A stretch of 64,000 bases of DNA from Struthidea cinerea (lineage: Eukaryota; Chordata; Aves; Passeriformes; Corcoracidae), in the NCBI GenBank assembly GCA_013397865.1, contig VZTI01002792.1:109823-173822 (forward strand), read 5' to 3'. Position numbers and translations under genes: made by a program. The notes under the pieces are model-generated. The model had not been told where the DNA came from, ran no database searches, and saw nothing but the letters and a program-made list of their open reading frames with translations. Of the stretch, positions 51,001 to 58,200 are shown in pieces. Within the stretch, counting starts at the first letter, position 1; every line of letters begins with the position of its first letter.

Positions 51001-54000
51001 AAAGGAGGGTCTTGCCAGTGAACTGGCACCAAACGTGATTTCTTTCTCTCTTCAGCTGGACTGTGATCGAATTCTGCATGGGGTAAAGGGTGGAAGGATT
51101 TTCTGCAGCGAATCCTCACAACCAGTCTGTGGCACTGATGGGAAAACATACAAAAATGAATGTGACTTGTGTTCAGCTGCCATGTGAGTAGGCGGAGAGA
51201 TTTCAGTAATACAGGGCCATCCACCATTCCCGACTGTCTTTTGCAGAACAGTGTTTGTTTTGATACATCATGACTCACTATCAAGTGTGTCCTTGGTGCC
51301 TTGCTGTTAAGCAAACATAGATCAAAATGCCTGAGATTAATCTGATGACAGCTAATTAAGATACACAAGTTGCCAGGGTCCCCTATTCCCTCTCCGCCCA
51401 ATCATGAGATTGTTTGGGGAGTAATAAATGCCATCACATTGGAAGTAGCATCAAAGCATTAAGGAGCCCACAGAGGACTGTCATGCCGGCGGCTGAGAGC
51501 TGTGGCATTGCGAGTGAATAATAAGCAACGTCTTGTCCTCCCTTTGCAGGAGAGCTTCAAACTTCATCACGGTAAACTATCGAGGCGAGTGCCGAGAGCC
51601 TGCCCCTGAAGTGGTAAGCGGCAAACCACAGCTGGGCTGCCAAACATCAATCTCTCCCTTTCCCCTGGTGGAAATTCCCCGTTGGCACCGTCTCAGCCTG
51701 CGGTGACCTGATCCAGGCAGCCACAATAGGGAGTGAGGAATGAGGAGTGGCTGGCAGTCACCAGCTGCCCACTGTGCCCTTCAGCGGGAGCTGGGCGTCC
51801 ACACTTTGACTCCTCTGGCAGGTTAACAGAGTTAGCTTGTTCCTTCAGTTAGCAGTGGGCTAATTGAAGGTGTGCTCTGCAGCTGCTCCTCAGCCGCATT
51901 GGTTGGGAGGGAAGAGAGGTATTCAAGCCCCTATTTCTGTTTTATTTTTTTCCTGGAGTGGAATGTTGCCAAGAGGTGGAGAGAAGAAAGTGTCTCTTGG
52001 CTGTGTGTAGCATCCCACTTCACTCCAAGTGCCTGCTGAGGAGGCAGCTTGGCCTCTGCACCTGTGACAGGATCATTAGAGCCCCAGGAATGGATGCTCA
52101 TGGGCCAGATGTTTAAATACAGGTTGAGACTCAGATTTAATACATAACCTGGGCATAGTCTCCATGCTTTGCCTAGGCTGCGTGGTAGGAGTGTGATGTG
52201 TCTGGGAAAACAGCTGACCAGAACTGTATAAACCATGAAGGGCTTGTTCCCTAAATATCCAGGGAGATGGTTGGGGAATGAAGATTATTCACTAGGTGGC
52301 ATACTTTTGGGAAAGGTCTTGAGCCTTGACATCTTGTGCAATCACTTAGCAGATGAGTTAAACATTTCTCAGCTGTGCTTTGTCTTTCTACCAGTGGAAG
52401 CTGGGCAGCCTCCAGCTCTTGGATTTGCAGCCAGAGTCTCCCAGTTTGTGACTCTGTGCACAGGATGTCCTGTGGCACCTGGGGAGGAGGACTGTCCTCA
52501 TTGGCATGAGCTCTTGAGAAACTGCATCTTCATCCCTGGGGAAATAGATTGGTTCCCACTCTAAACCCGTAGAGAATCCAAATATTGAACCTACCAAAGA
52601 GATTTCTGGGAAGTTTTGAATGGGAACATTGGCTTCTGAGTGTGGATGTGGTATCTGTGTGTTTGTAGGCACAGAGAGCTGTGGGGTATGGGAGAGCCAT
52701 CATGCCATAAAGTCATTCCATGCCTTCCTCTGCTCGGTGCCAGGGCACCAGCAGATCCCCAAAACACACTAAACATCCTGGCTCCTTTCCCCCTCTTCTC
52801 TAAAGCAGCAGAGTGCTCTAAACCTTGCTCAAAGTTGAAGAAATTGCAGTGCAGAGAGAAATAATTTTGCCTGTGATGGTACTGGGGGCCTTTGTGCCTC
52901 CAGTCTTCAGGGAGATGGAGCCGCTGTTGGCCTGTGGGTACAGGGAGATGAGGCACTGCGTGAGCCTGGTAGCGGCTGTGTCCAAGACAGGATGAGAATG
53001 GATGCACCATGGCAACTGAAAAATAGAGAGGATTCCCACAAAACTCTGCCTGCTCTGGAATTCCTTACTGTTTCGTGTTTCACCGAGCTGTTACAGCTCT
53101 TGAGCCCTTGCAATAAGAGGGGGATGCCGTTTACTGAAAGCCAGAGAGCTTGTAGCTGTGTTAAGTATTCCAGGGAGAGATGGATGCAATTAAAAGTCAA
53201 AGTGATAAGTTTTTTTTCTTGAGGCAAGAAAAGCCCCCCTCCTCCCCCCCACACAATGATTTATTCTTTATGTTTATTAAGTCACCTGAAGAATCAGGCT
53301 GGAAATTTATGGCAGCTTATGAACAATGTACAGAGCAATGTTATTTTCGGCACTGAAATTCATACTCACTTGCAGTATAATGAATTTTTCTCACTGCTGA
53401 AGATTCAGGCACTCAATATATGCTACTAAAACCTGGAGGAAAGCAGCTGCAGCAGTGCTTTTGGCATCAGAAATGGGTTTAGAGAGTTGCAATGTGCAGA
53501 ATGTGAAATGCTTTGGAGGAAGATAAGAAATTGTTACCCAAAAATTGTAGTATTTCCTTCAGTTGTATTTTTAAATTATCCGTGGAGAATGCAGGGTTGC
53601 CTGCAAAAATGTGTGTTAAATCTGCCTCGTCCCTTTGCAGCCCAGTGCCTGCATCCACTCCTGCCTGCAAAGCTCCAGCTGGATTTCCAGGTGTTTCTGG
53701 CAGGTCTGGTGACCTGATGGCCACCAGGGAGGGATGCCTGTGGGAAGGGTTGGGAGCAGTGTGGTTTGACAGAGATCTGACACTAAAGGGTGTATCTGGG
53801 CATGGCTGGGGTAGAAAACCTTACTGCAGAGAGAGCCTGTCCCCACTGGCCACCGTTGGGTCTCGCCACCTTCCCTGGGAGGTCCCTGCCAAAACTGAAT
53901 TACTTTGATCCCGTTCTGCTTTACTGATGACAAATATAGGTCGGCATCCTGGGTTTAGATATCTTTTTTTGATAAGTGAACTGGCCGGTAGGTCCTGCAG

Positions 54001-55031
54001 GGCTGTGTCAGGTGGATGAATTGATTGTGGGTCTTTCCAACACATTTGACTTTTCATGCTGCATATCTTGCAGTTCCTTTACTTGTTCAAAGGTTTTTCA
54101 CACTAATCACCCGGGTAGTAGTCACCAGTCTGGCCATGCTGGTCAATAGATCAGGGGAAAAAAAGGATTTATCTGGTTTCTCCTTTTTTTTCAAAACCTG
54201 TTTCTCAACAAACAGATAACTCCCAGGTTTGCAGCGGGCAAGTCCCAGTTTCCTTACAGTGCGCTCTGTTTTGCCACGCTACTTCTAAACACAGTGAAAG
54301 GAGGGAAAGAAGAAAAGCAGGACCTTTCCCAGACTAGAAAATAGGTGTGGAAAGCAGCTAGCTTGAGGTTGAAATTAGTCTTGTTTTCCTCAGCTGGCAG
54401 CGGCCCAAGGTGCCTGCCCTTGTGCCAGGCTCTGCTGCAGTTGTCTCATGTGGCAGCGAGCTGGCCTGAGGGGCTGTCACAGTGATACCAGTGCCACACA
54501 GCGCTGCTCGAGCTTGGGGATGGGCTTATTTTTTTGCTCTTGCTTTCCAGGAGTAATGGAATTCAGGCTGCCAGCAAACACCAGGGATCAGCTGTGACCA
54601 AAGGTACGGAGAGAGAGAGAGGCAGTGTCTTAGCCCTGCTGGGCCAGCCTGTCCTTTGGGGTTGTGTTTCACAAGGGCTGGAGTGTCCCACCTTGCTCAG
54701 ACAAGCGGCAGGGCTGGGATAGAGGGTTCTGCAGACTTTTCCTCTCACTGCAGCCCTGGGATGGTGGGACTGAGCCTGTGGGGACTTGCAGTAGTGGGTT
54801 CTGCCCATTCCTTTCCCCTGCCTCTGTTTTTTCAGCCAGGCTGTCCCTGCAGAGCAGGGAGGATGCTGGCAGAGCTGCCCCCCATCCCAGGGAGGGAGGA
54901 ATGGCCCAGGGCCCTTGCAGAGCATGGGGAACATCACAGCTTTAAGGTTTCCCTATGCTCCTTTCAGGTCCCTTTGCCTTCTGGGGCTACGGTAATAAAC
55001 TGTCTGACTTCTGTCTCTGCAGAGCAAGTAA
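38983..55031 (+). CDS. SPINK5: SPINK5/LEKTI-like multidomain Kazal inhibitor
   Basis: Fourteen proposed exons: 38983-39040, 40210-40235, 41297-41424, 41916-41982, 43548-43675, 43779-43830, 46185-46315, 46904-46982, 47438-47496, 48315-48396, 51056-51183, 51550-51613, 54968-54991 and 55023-55031. They join without a frame break into about 344 residues. Residues 1-19 are the signal peptide. Four-cysteine LEKTI domains start at Cys31, Cys96 and Cys156. Domains 2 and 3 carry the LEKTI signature CTREN-x-PVR-x-x-SGK-x-H-x-NKC-x-MC with P1 Arg112 and Arg173; domain 1 has Thr47. A wasted domain covers 224-270. A classical six-cysteine Kazal domain covers 271-327 with P1 Glu289. Human LEKTI has 15 domains in 1064 residues, so this is a short form. 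I see no RxxR furin motif in the linkers, though dibasic sites exist. Exons 1-8, 11 and 12 are firm, 9 and 10 likely, and the last two uncertain. Confidence 0.85.
40210..40235 (+). CDS. SPINK5: SPINK5-like exon 2 (with GC donor)
   Basis: This 26-base exon enters in phase 1 and leaves in phase 0, giving D-V-A-S-Q-A-S-I-K; human SPINK5 has D-A-A-S-K at this place. The acceptor is TTTTTCTGTCGCAG. No GT donor fits. AAG|GCGAGT is a GC-type donor with otherwise good consensus. Confidence 0.7.
41297..41424 (+). CDS. SPINK5: SPINK5-like exon 3 (LEKTI domain 1)
   Basis: 128 bases, phase 0 to 2, between TGCTTTTCAG and CT|GTGAGT. Residues 29-71 hold Cys31, Cys45, Cys64 and Cys67, the four-cysteine LEKTI pattern ending NKC-T-M-C. 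The P1 position is Thr47 (C-P-T-T), so no trypsin activity is expected from this domain. Confidence 0.9.
41916..41982 (+). CDS. SPINK5: SPINK5-like exon 4 (linker after domain 1)
   Basis: 67 bases, phase 2 to 0, acceptor CCCTTTCTTGCAG and donor AAG|GTGAGG. It encodes a charged, glycine-containing linker (L-E-R-D-S-K-N-K-G-S-G-G) with no cysteine, as between LEKTI domains. Confidence 0.8.
42745..42900 (+). mobile_element. MIR-like SINE in SPINK5 intron 4
   Basis: TTTTGGCAAGTAATTTTCTA, GACTTCCCCATCTGCAGAGC and a weak TGTAAGTGCTGCAT end follow MIR order (TGGGCAAGTCACTTAAC, CCCATCTGTAAAATG, GTAAAGCGCTTA). Confidence 0.6.
43548..43675 (+). CDS. SPINK5: SPINK5-like exon 5 (LEKTI domain 2)
   Basis: 128 bases, phase 0 to 2. 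It begins D-E-C-R-E-F-R-D-L-F-K-R-G-K and continues with the full LEKTI signature C-T-R-E-N-D-P-V-R-D-A-S-G-K ... N-K-C-I-M-C. P1 is Arg112. It is strikingly similar to exon 7, including the donor. Confidence 0.95.
43779..43830 (+). CDS. SPINK5: SPINK5-like exon 6 (linker after domain 2)
   Basis: 52 bases, phase 2 to 0, acceptor TTCTCTTCCAG and donor AAG|GTGAGA. It encodes a strongly basic linker (F-K-R-E-N-E-R-K-L-S-K-N-R), resembling human inter-domain linkers such as the one after LEKTI domain 3. Confidence 0.88.
44490..44960 (+). mobile_element. Old CR1-type fragment in SPINK5 intron 6
   Basis: GTGAAATTTGCTGATGGCAA, AGCTGGGAGGCAGTATCAGC, GGCCTGGAGTAATAGAAACA, AAGATAAAATGTAATGGCAG, TTAACAAGAATTCCTACTCA and GAAAAAGGCAAATGCACGAC follow in order the 3' pol region of an ancient amniote CR1 lineage. 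It is heavily mutated and non-functional. Confidence 0.75.
45727..45759 (+). repeat. 33-base intronic repeat, copy 1
   Basis: Identical for 33 bases (start GCAGGAGCTGC, end CTTCTCTAG) to 47362-47394, with a G-rich flank to the left in both copies. Confidence 0.95.
46185..46315 (+). CDS. SPINK5: SPINK5-like exon 7 (LEKTI domain 3)
   Basis: 131 bases, phase 0 to 2, acceptor CCTTCCGCAG and donor TT|GTGAGT. It encodes D-D-C-S-E-F-R-S-Q-F ... C-T-R-E-N-A-P-V-R-D-A-S-G-K ... N-K-C-L-M-C, one residue longer than exon 5 in the first loop. P1 is Arg173. The second halves of exons 5 and 7 are nearly the same, which points to a fairly recent domain duplication or gene conversion. Confidence 0.95.
46904..46982 (+). 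CDS. SPINK5: SPINK5-like exon 8 (linker after domain 3)
   Basis: 79 bases, phase 2 to 0, acceptor TTCCCTTCTTCCAG and donor CAG|GTGAGA. It encodes a basic, Gln- and Gly-rich linker (F-K-K-E-A-Q-A-Q-R-G-G-G) without cysteine. Confidence 0.85.
47362..47394 (+). repeat. 33-base intronic repeat, copy 2
   Basis: Second identical copy of 45727-45759. It lies 43 bases before the acceptor of exon 9, whereas copy 1 lies about 425 bases before exon 7. Confidence 0.95.
47438..47496 (+). CDS. SPINK5: SPINK5-like exon 9 (wasted LEKTI domain, first half)
   Basis: 59 bases, phase 0 to 2, acceptor CCCTTTTGCAG and donor GG|GTGAGT. It takes the place of a 128-base domain exon but encodes only K-N-C-G-G-S-R-Q-G-V-N-E-R-R-P-S-S-G-R. 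One cysteine remains and the inhibitory loop is gone. Phases still match, so reading frame is kept. It could be skipped with no frame damage only together with exon 10. Confidence 0.65.
48315..48396 (+). CDS. SPINK5: SPINK5-like exon 10 (wasted domain, second half/linker)
   Basis: 82 bases, phase 2 to 0, acceptor CTCTCTCTGCCAG and donor ACG|GTAAAT. It encodes an Arg/Ser/Gln-rich linker with one cysteine (G-R-N-C-N-R-A-P-S-R-K-S). A 41-base tandem repeat starts 12 bases after the donor. Confidence 0.7.
48409..48572 (+). repeat. 41-bp minisatellite, four copies
   Basis: Four head-to-tail units start at 48409, 48450, 48491 and 48532. Units 1-3 are practically identical and unit 4 drifts at its end. 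Each begins CCTGCCCCTCGGGTGGCAGC. The unit is not a multiple of three and follows a good donor, so it is intronic despite long open frames on both strands. Confidence 0.97.
49280..49715 (+). mobile_element. Old CR1-type 3' fragment in SPINK5 intron 10
   Basis: AAACTGTGGATCTCACTATC, CAGGGTGTTGTCTAGAGGCA, GATGGTTAAAAAAAAGTACC and, further on, GGCCAGTCTGCTTCAGGGCT follow the tail of the ancient CR1 lineage (CTGTGGAACTC, GGATGTTGTGAAGGC, CTGCTTCAGGGC). It is diverged and the left edge is uncertain. Confidence 0.6.
51056..51183 (+). CDS. SPINK5: SPINK5-like exon 11 (classical Kazal domain, first half)
   Basis: 128 bases, phase 0 to 2, acceptor TTTCTCTCTTCAG and donor AT|GTGAGT. Residues 271-313 begin L-D-C-D and contain P-V-C-G-T-D-G-K-T-Y-K-N-E-C-D-L-C, a full Kazal signature like human LEKTI domains 2 and 15. 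P1 is Glu289 (C-S-E-S), unusual among Kazal domains. Confidence 0.95.
51550..51613 (+). CDS. SPINK5: SPINK5-like exon 12 (Kazal domain, second half)
   Basis: 64 bases, phase 2 to 0, acceptor CTCCCTTTGCAG and donor GTG|GTAAGC. It supplies the last strand and sixth cysteine: R-A-S-N-F-I-T-V-N-Y-R-G-E-C, then R-E-P-A-P-E-V. Confidence 0.93.
54968..54991 (+). CDS. Candidate SPINK5-like exon 13 (C-terminal tail)
   Basis: A 24-base island between CTCCTTTCAG and ACG|GTAATA, phase 0 to 0, encodes V-P-L-P-S-G-A-T. It fits the reading frame after exon 12 but has no homology support. A rival exon at 54550-54602 would end the protein after one Glu codon (GAG TAA). Confidence 0.35.
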
Positions 55032-55260
55032 AGGAAGAGTCAATGTTGAGCATCAGGGGAGCTGCCGAGTCCCCAGGACTGCCAGAGCTGCCTTCATCCC
55101 CTTCTGCAGCAAACGGGGCCTGTCCTTGCTCAGGTGGAGGGCGAACGGCTGCGGGGACTCAGTGGTGTCTTCCCAGATCCGCCCCGTGCGTGCTGCTGCA
55201 GTCCCTGCTGCCTCGCTGTGTCTTAACGTGCTTCTCCAATAAAGATAACTCCTCAGCTTC
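55023..55260 (+). CDS. Candidate SPINK5-like terminal exon and 3' UTR
   Basis: The acceptor GACTTCTGTCTCTGCAG leads in phase 0 to S-K-stop (TAA at 55029-55031). The remainder would be 3' UTR up to the poly(A) signal at 55238. In another phase the same exon reads like a Kazal second-half exon, so its role in an older or alternative transcript is open. Confidence 0.4.
55238..55243 (+). terminator. Poly(A) signal AATAAA of the SPINK5-like gene
   Basis: AATAAA lies in CTCCAATAAAGATAAC, about 210 bases after the proposed stop codon. Later AATAAA motifs at about 56518 and 57129 could be alternative signals. Confidence 0.6.
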
Positions 55261-58200
55261 ATGTCACTTCTCTTCACTCAGCCTCAGGGGAGGGACACAC
55301 GAGTCTCCACTCTGGCCTTGCACCACGTGCTCCTTAGGCAGTGAGCACCCTGAGGTGCGCCAGCTGCTGTAAATACCTGGCGAAGATGTTGGACCCAAGG
55401 AGGAAGAGTATGGTCTGGGGTTTTTTGATGAGGAGGGGTCGGGGTGAGGTTCTCTCTGGCTCGTTACGGGGTCTTGGGTCAACCACTTCACTGCCCTATC
55501 AGCCCTTTTCTCCTGCCTGTAAAACAAACATTAAATGATACTTACCTACCTCAGAGGGTTGCTGGAGATTTGTTTGGTTTACATTTGGACATCTACAGAG
55601 AAAAAATTGCTTTTAAAGCACCCAATGTCTTGGGCTGGCAGTTTAGGTGATGCACTAAGTGTCCTCTTCCAGGCTTCTCATGTGAGGTACTGGGAACTCC
55701 AGACCACAATTTGGAGCAATGCTGGGGAGTAGATACGTGTTGAGTGGTCATGTTAGGAGATGTGCTGAGCCCAGGAAGGTTTTGGAGATGTGAATTTGGC
55801 CAGTATTTCTTGCTGTGAGAGGGCAGAAACACAGATGGCACCCTCAGGGCAGCGTGGGAAGCTCAGCCATTGTGGTGGCCCATGGACCACTGGCTGCTGG
55901 GTCACCCTCTGCCTCGCCCTGAACTTCCCTGCAGGCTCCAGTCAATACCTGACTCAGGAACCATGTCCTGGGAAGGAGAGAAGGGCCCTTCCTTCGGGGT
56001 TCTGGTGCTGGGGCAGATGGAGAAGTGAGAAGTTCCATGGTATGGAATGGCTTAAGCTTTTTAAGGAAAAGTATTGTTGTTTTGAGATGTGACTGACCTC
56101 CAGATGATTCTAATTCATTTATCTTCTGAAACTATGTTCAGATGAAGCCAGGCCTCTGAGGCAAGGGTTTCCCTGTTTTTTTGGGGTCAGTGGATCTGGG
56201 AATGGGGTAGGGTTTGCAGAACAGGAGACACTGATGGTGAGTTAATAGAAATCTGTTGGTGGTTTGCACGTACTTCCTGTACTTTCTTTTATAGCTGTTA
56301 CTTAAAGCAAATAGGTTCTTTATTTGTATAAACTTTATTGCAGGACATTTCCAGAAGACCTTGAATGAACATTTGCAGTGTTTGAGTCCATTTTAGCTGT
56401 GACCTGATCTGTAAACACTTTTCTCTTGCAGATAAGGCTGAAGTGACTTTCAGATTTTGACAGGATTTTACCTAATACTGATTAATTTTGCTCCCGCCAA
56501 AGACGTAGAATTCTTTCAATAAAGTTATCAAATCCTCTTTTTCTACTGCAGTTAATGAGAATTGATTTTTAAACTCTCAAAATGCTTACGCACGCATCAC
56601 GTTTTATTGCAGATGATAATAACAAAAACTGATTTTATTATGAGCAAACTCTGCCATAAGTGGTTGTTAATCGTTTGTATGCTTATTTCTAACGTGAGCA
56701 AACACCATGATTTAGAAATAAATTATGACTGCCTCTTTCTGCATGGAAAATCCCCTCACCAAGTAAGAGTCATGTAGGGCGAGAGTCACCAGTTTGGGGC
56801 TGGTTGGCTGTTTAGGGGGATGCAGAGTTTGTCTTTGAGCTGAGCTGAAACAAGTATCTTCTCGAATGTCATTTATGCAGCCTGAGAGTGATGAATGTCA
56901 GACAGTAAAAATGTTCTCTGATGATGTCTGCTCACTGATTCCAGCTAACATCGTGTGCAGGGACATCTACATGATTTCCTAAAAGCAGGGCACAATTTGT
57001 GGCTTAAAATAAATTCTTGCAAATGAAAATCAGTGCACTTGAAAGCTACTATGATTTGTAGTGATTTCAAGTATTTAAGTTTTCAAATAATGACCCCTAA
57101 AACCTTCATTAACTGTGCTTGAAAAGCAATAAACTGATGAAGACTGCCCCAGTAGCCTCTTCTGTCAGTATTTGAGCACCTTCTATATTTCTCCTGCTGC
57201 CAGCAGGAATTATCATCCACAAAAATCGCAGCTGGTGATAAGGGATCGTTAATCAGATTCCAAGCCCATCTGCTGAGGAGGCACAGGACAGGGACTTGCT
57301 AAAGCTGCCCGTGCTGCTGTTAGCAGCAGTGCTGGCTCCATCCTGCTCCCAGCAGCCTGCCTGCTCGCTCTGCTCTTGCTTTCAACCTCCTTTTGCAGGT
57401 TATTCCGAGGGCTGGCCGGTGAGGAATGTCCCTGGTGGCACAGCAGAGCTCCGGAGGGATGCCGCGCGTTGCAGCTCCTGGGGAGAAGGAGGCAAAGGCT
57501 GGTGAGGTGCTGGAGATTTACCACTTTTCCTTTTATGTTTGCTCTGGGTTGCCCTTTGTGTTGCCCTTTAAAATGGTGACAAGGCCCAGGCAGTTCTCTG
57601 TGAGGCTGGAAAGGTACCAGCGCTCTGGGGATGCTTGGGTTTGCTGTAAATTACACTTTATTAAGGGTGTTGCTTGCCAATAACCACAGACCCCATGTGG
57701 TTCGTAGCAGTTCCTGAGGTTTTGCAGAACTGGCATTATGAAGCGACACTTCGGTCTCCAGCCTCTCCACGTGGTTGGATTTCGAGCTAAAATGCCCTCT
57801 GCAGGGACCTTAAGTGTCTTAGTATTTTTTTTTCCTTTTTTTTTTTTTTTTTTTTTCCATAGAAGGTGTCAGGAATGTATGCAGCTCTTCAGGGCATACA
57901 AGCGCTGCGTTTGGGAGAGAGTGAGGCCTCTTGACTCTGGCAGATGCCTCAGCAGACCTTGAACTCCCCGTGGTGTTTTCCAGTCCTCTGTCCACTTGGA
58001 GCCTGGCAGCTCTGCCCGGCAGCTCCCTGCTGCTCTCCAGCCACACTGAGGGAGAGCCCTGGCATGGCCCCATGGTGTCCCCTGCCCCAGGGCACCTTTT
58101 GCAGGTTGCCACAGCAGATAGTGCTGGAAATCTTGCAGTTTAGGGGTGTTTGTTCCTTTAAGAACTTGGTGAATTGTGACATGGAGAGCTTGATGCTGTT

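Noticed and set aside
54656..55372. 238-codon plus-strand frame over the SPINK5 3' end
   Set aside because: It runs through introns, past the poly(A) signal and beyond the terminal exon. It has no domain and no start context.
57303..57505. Signal-peptide-like stretch K-L-P-V-L-L-L-A-A-V-L-A-P
   Set aside because: There is no ATG, only a TTG at the start, no donor follows, and no downstream domain is present.
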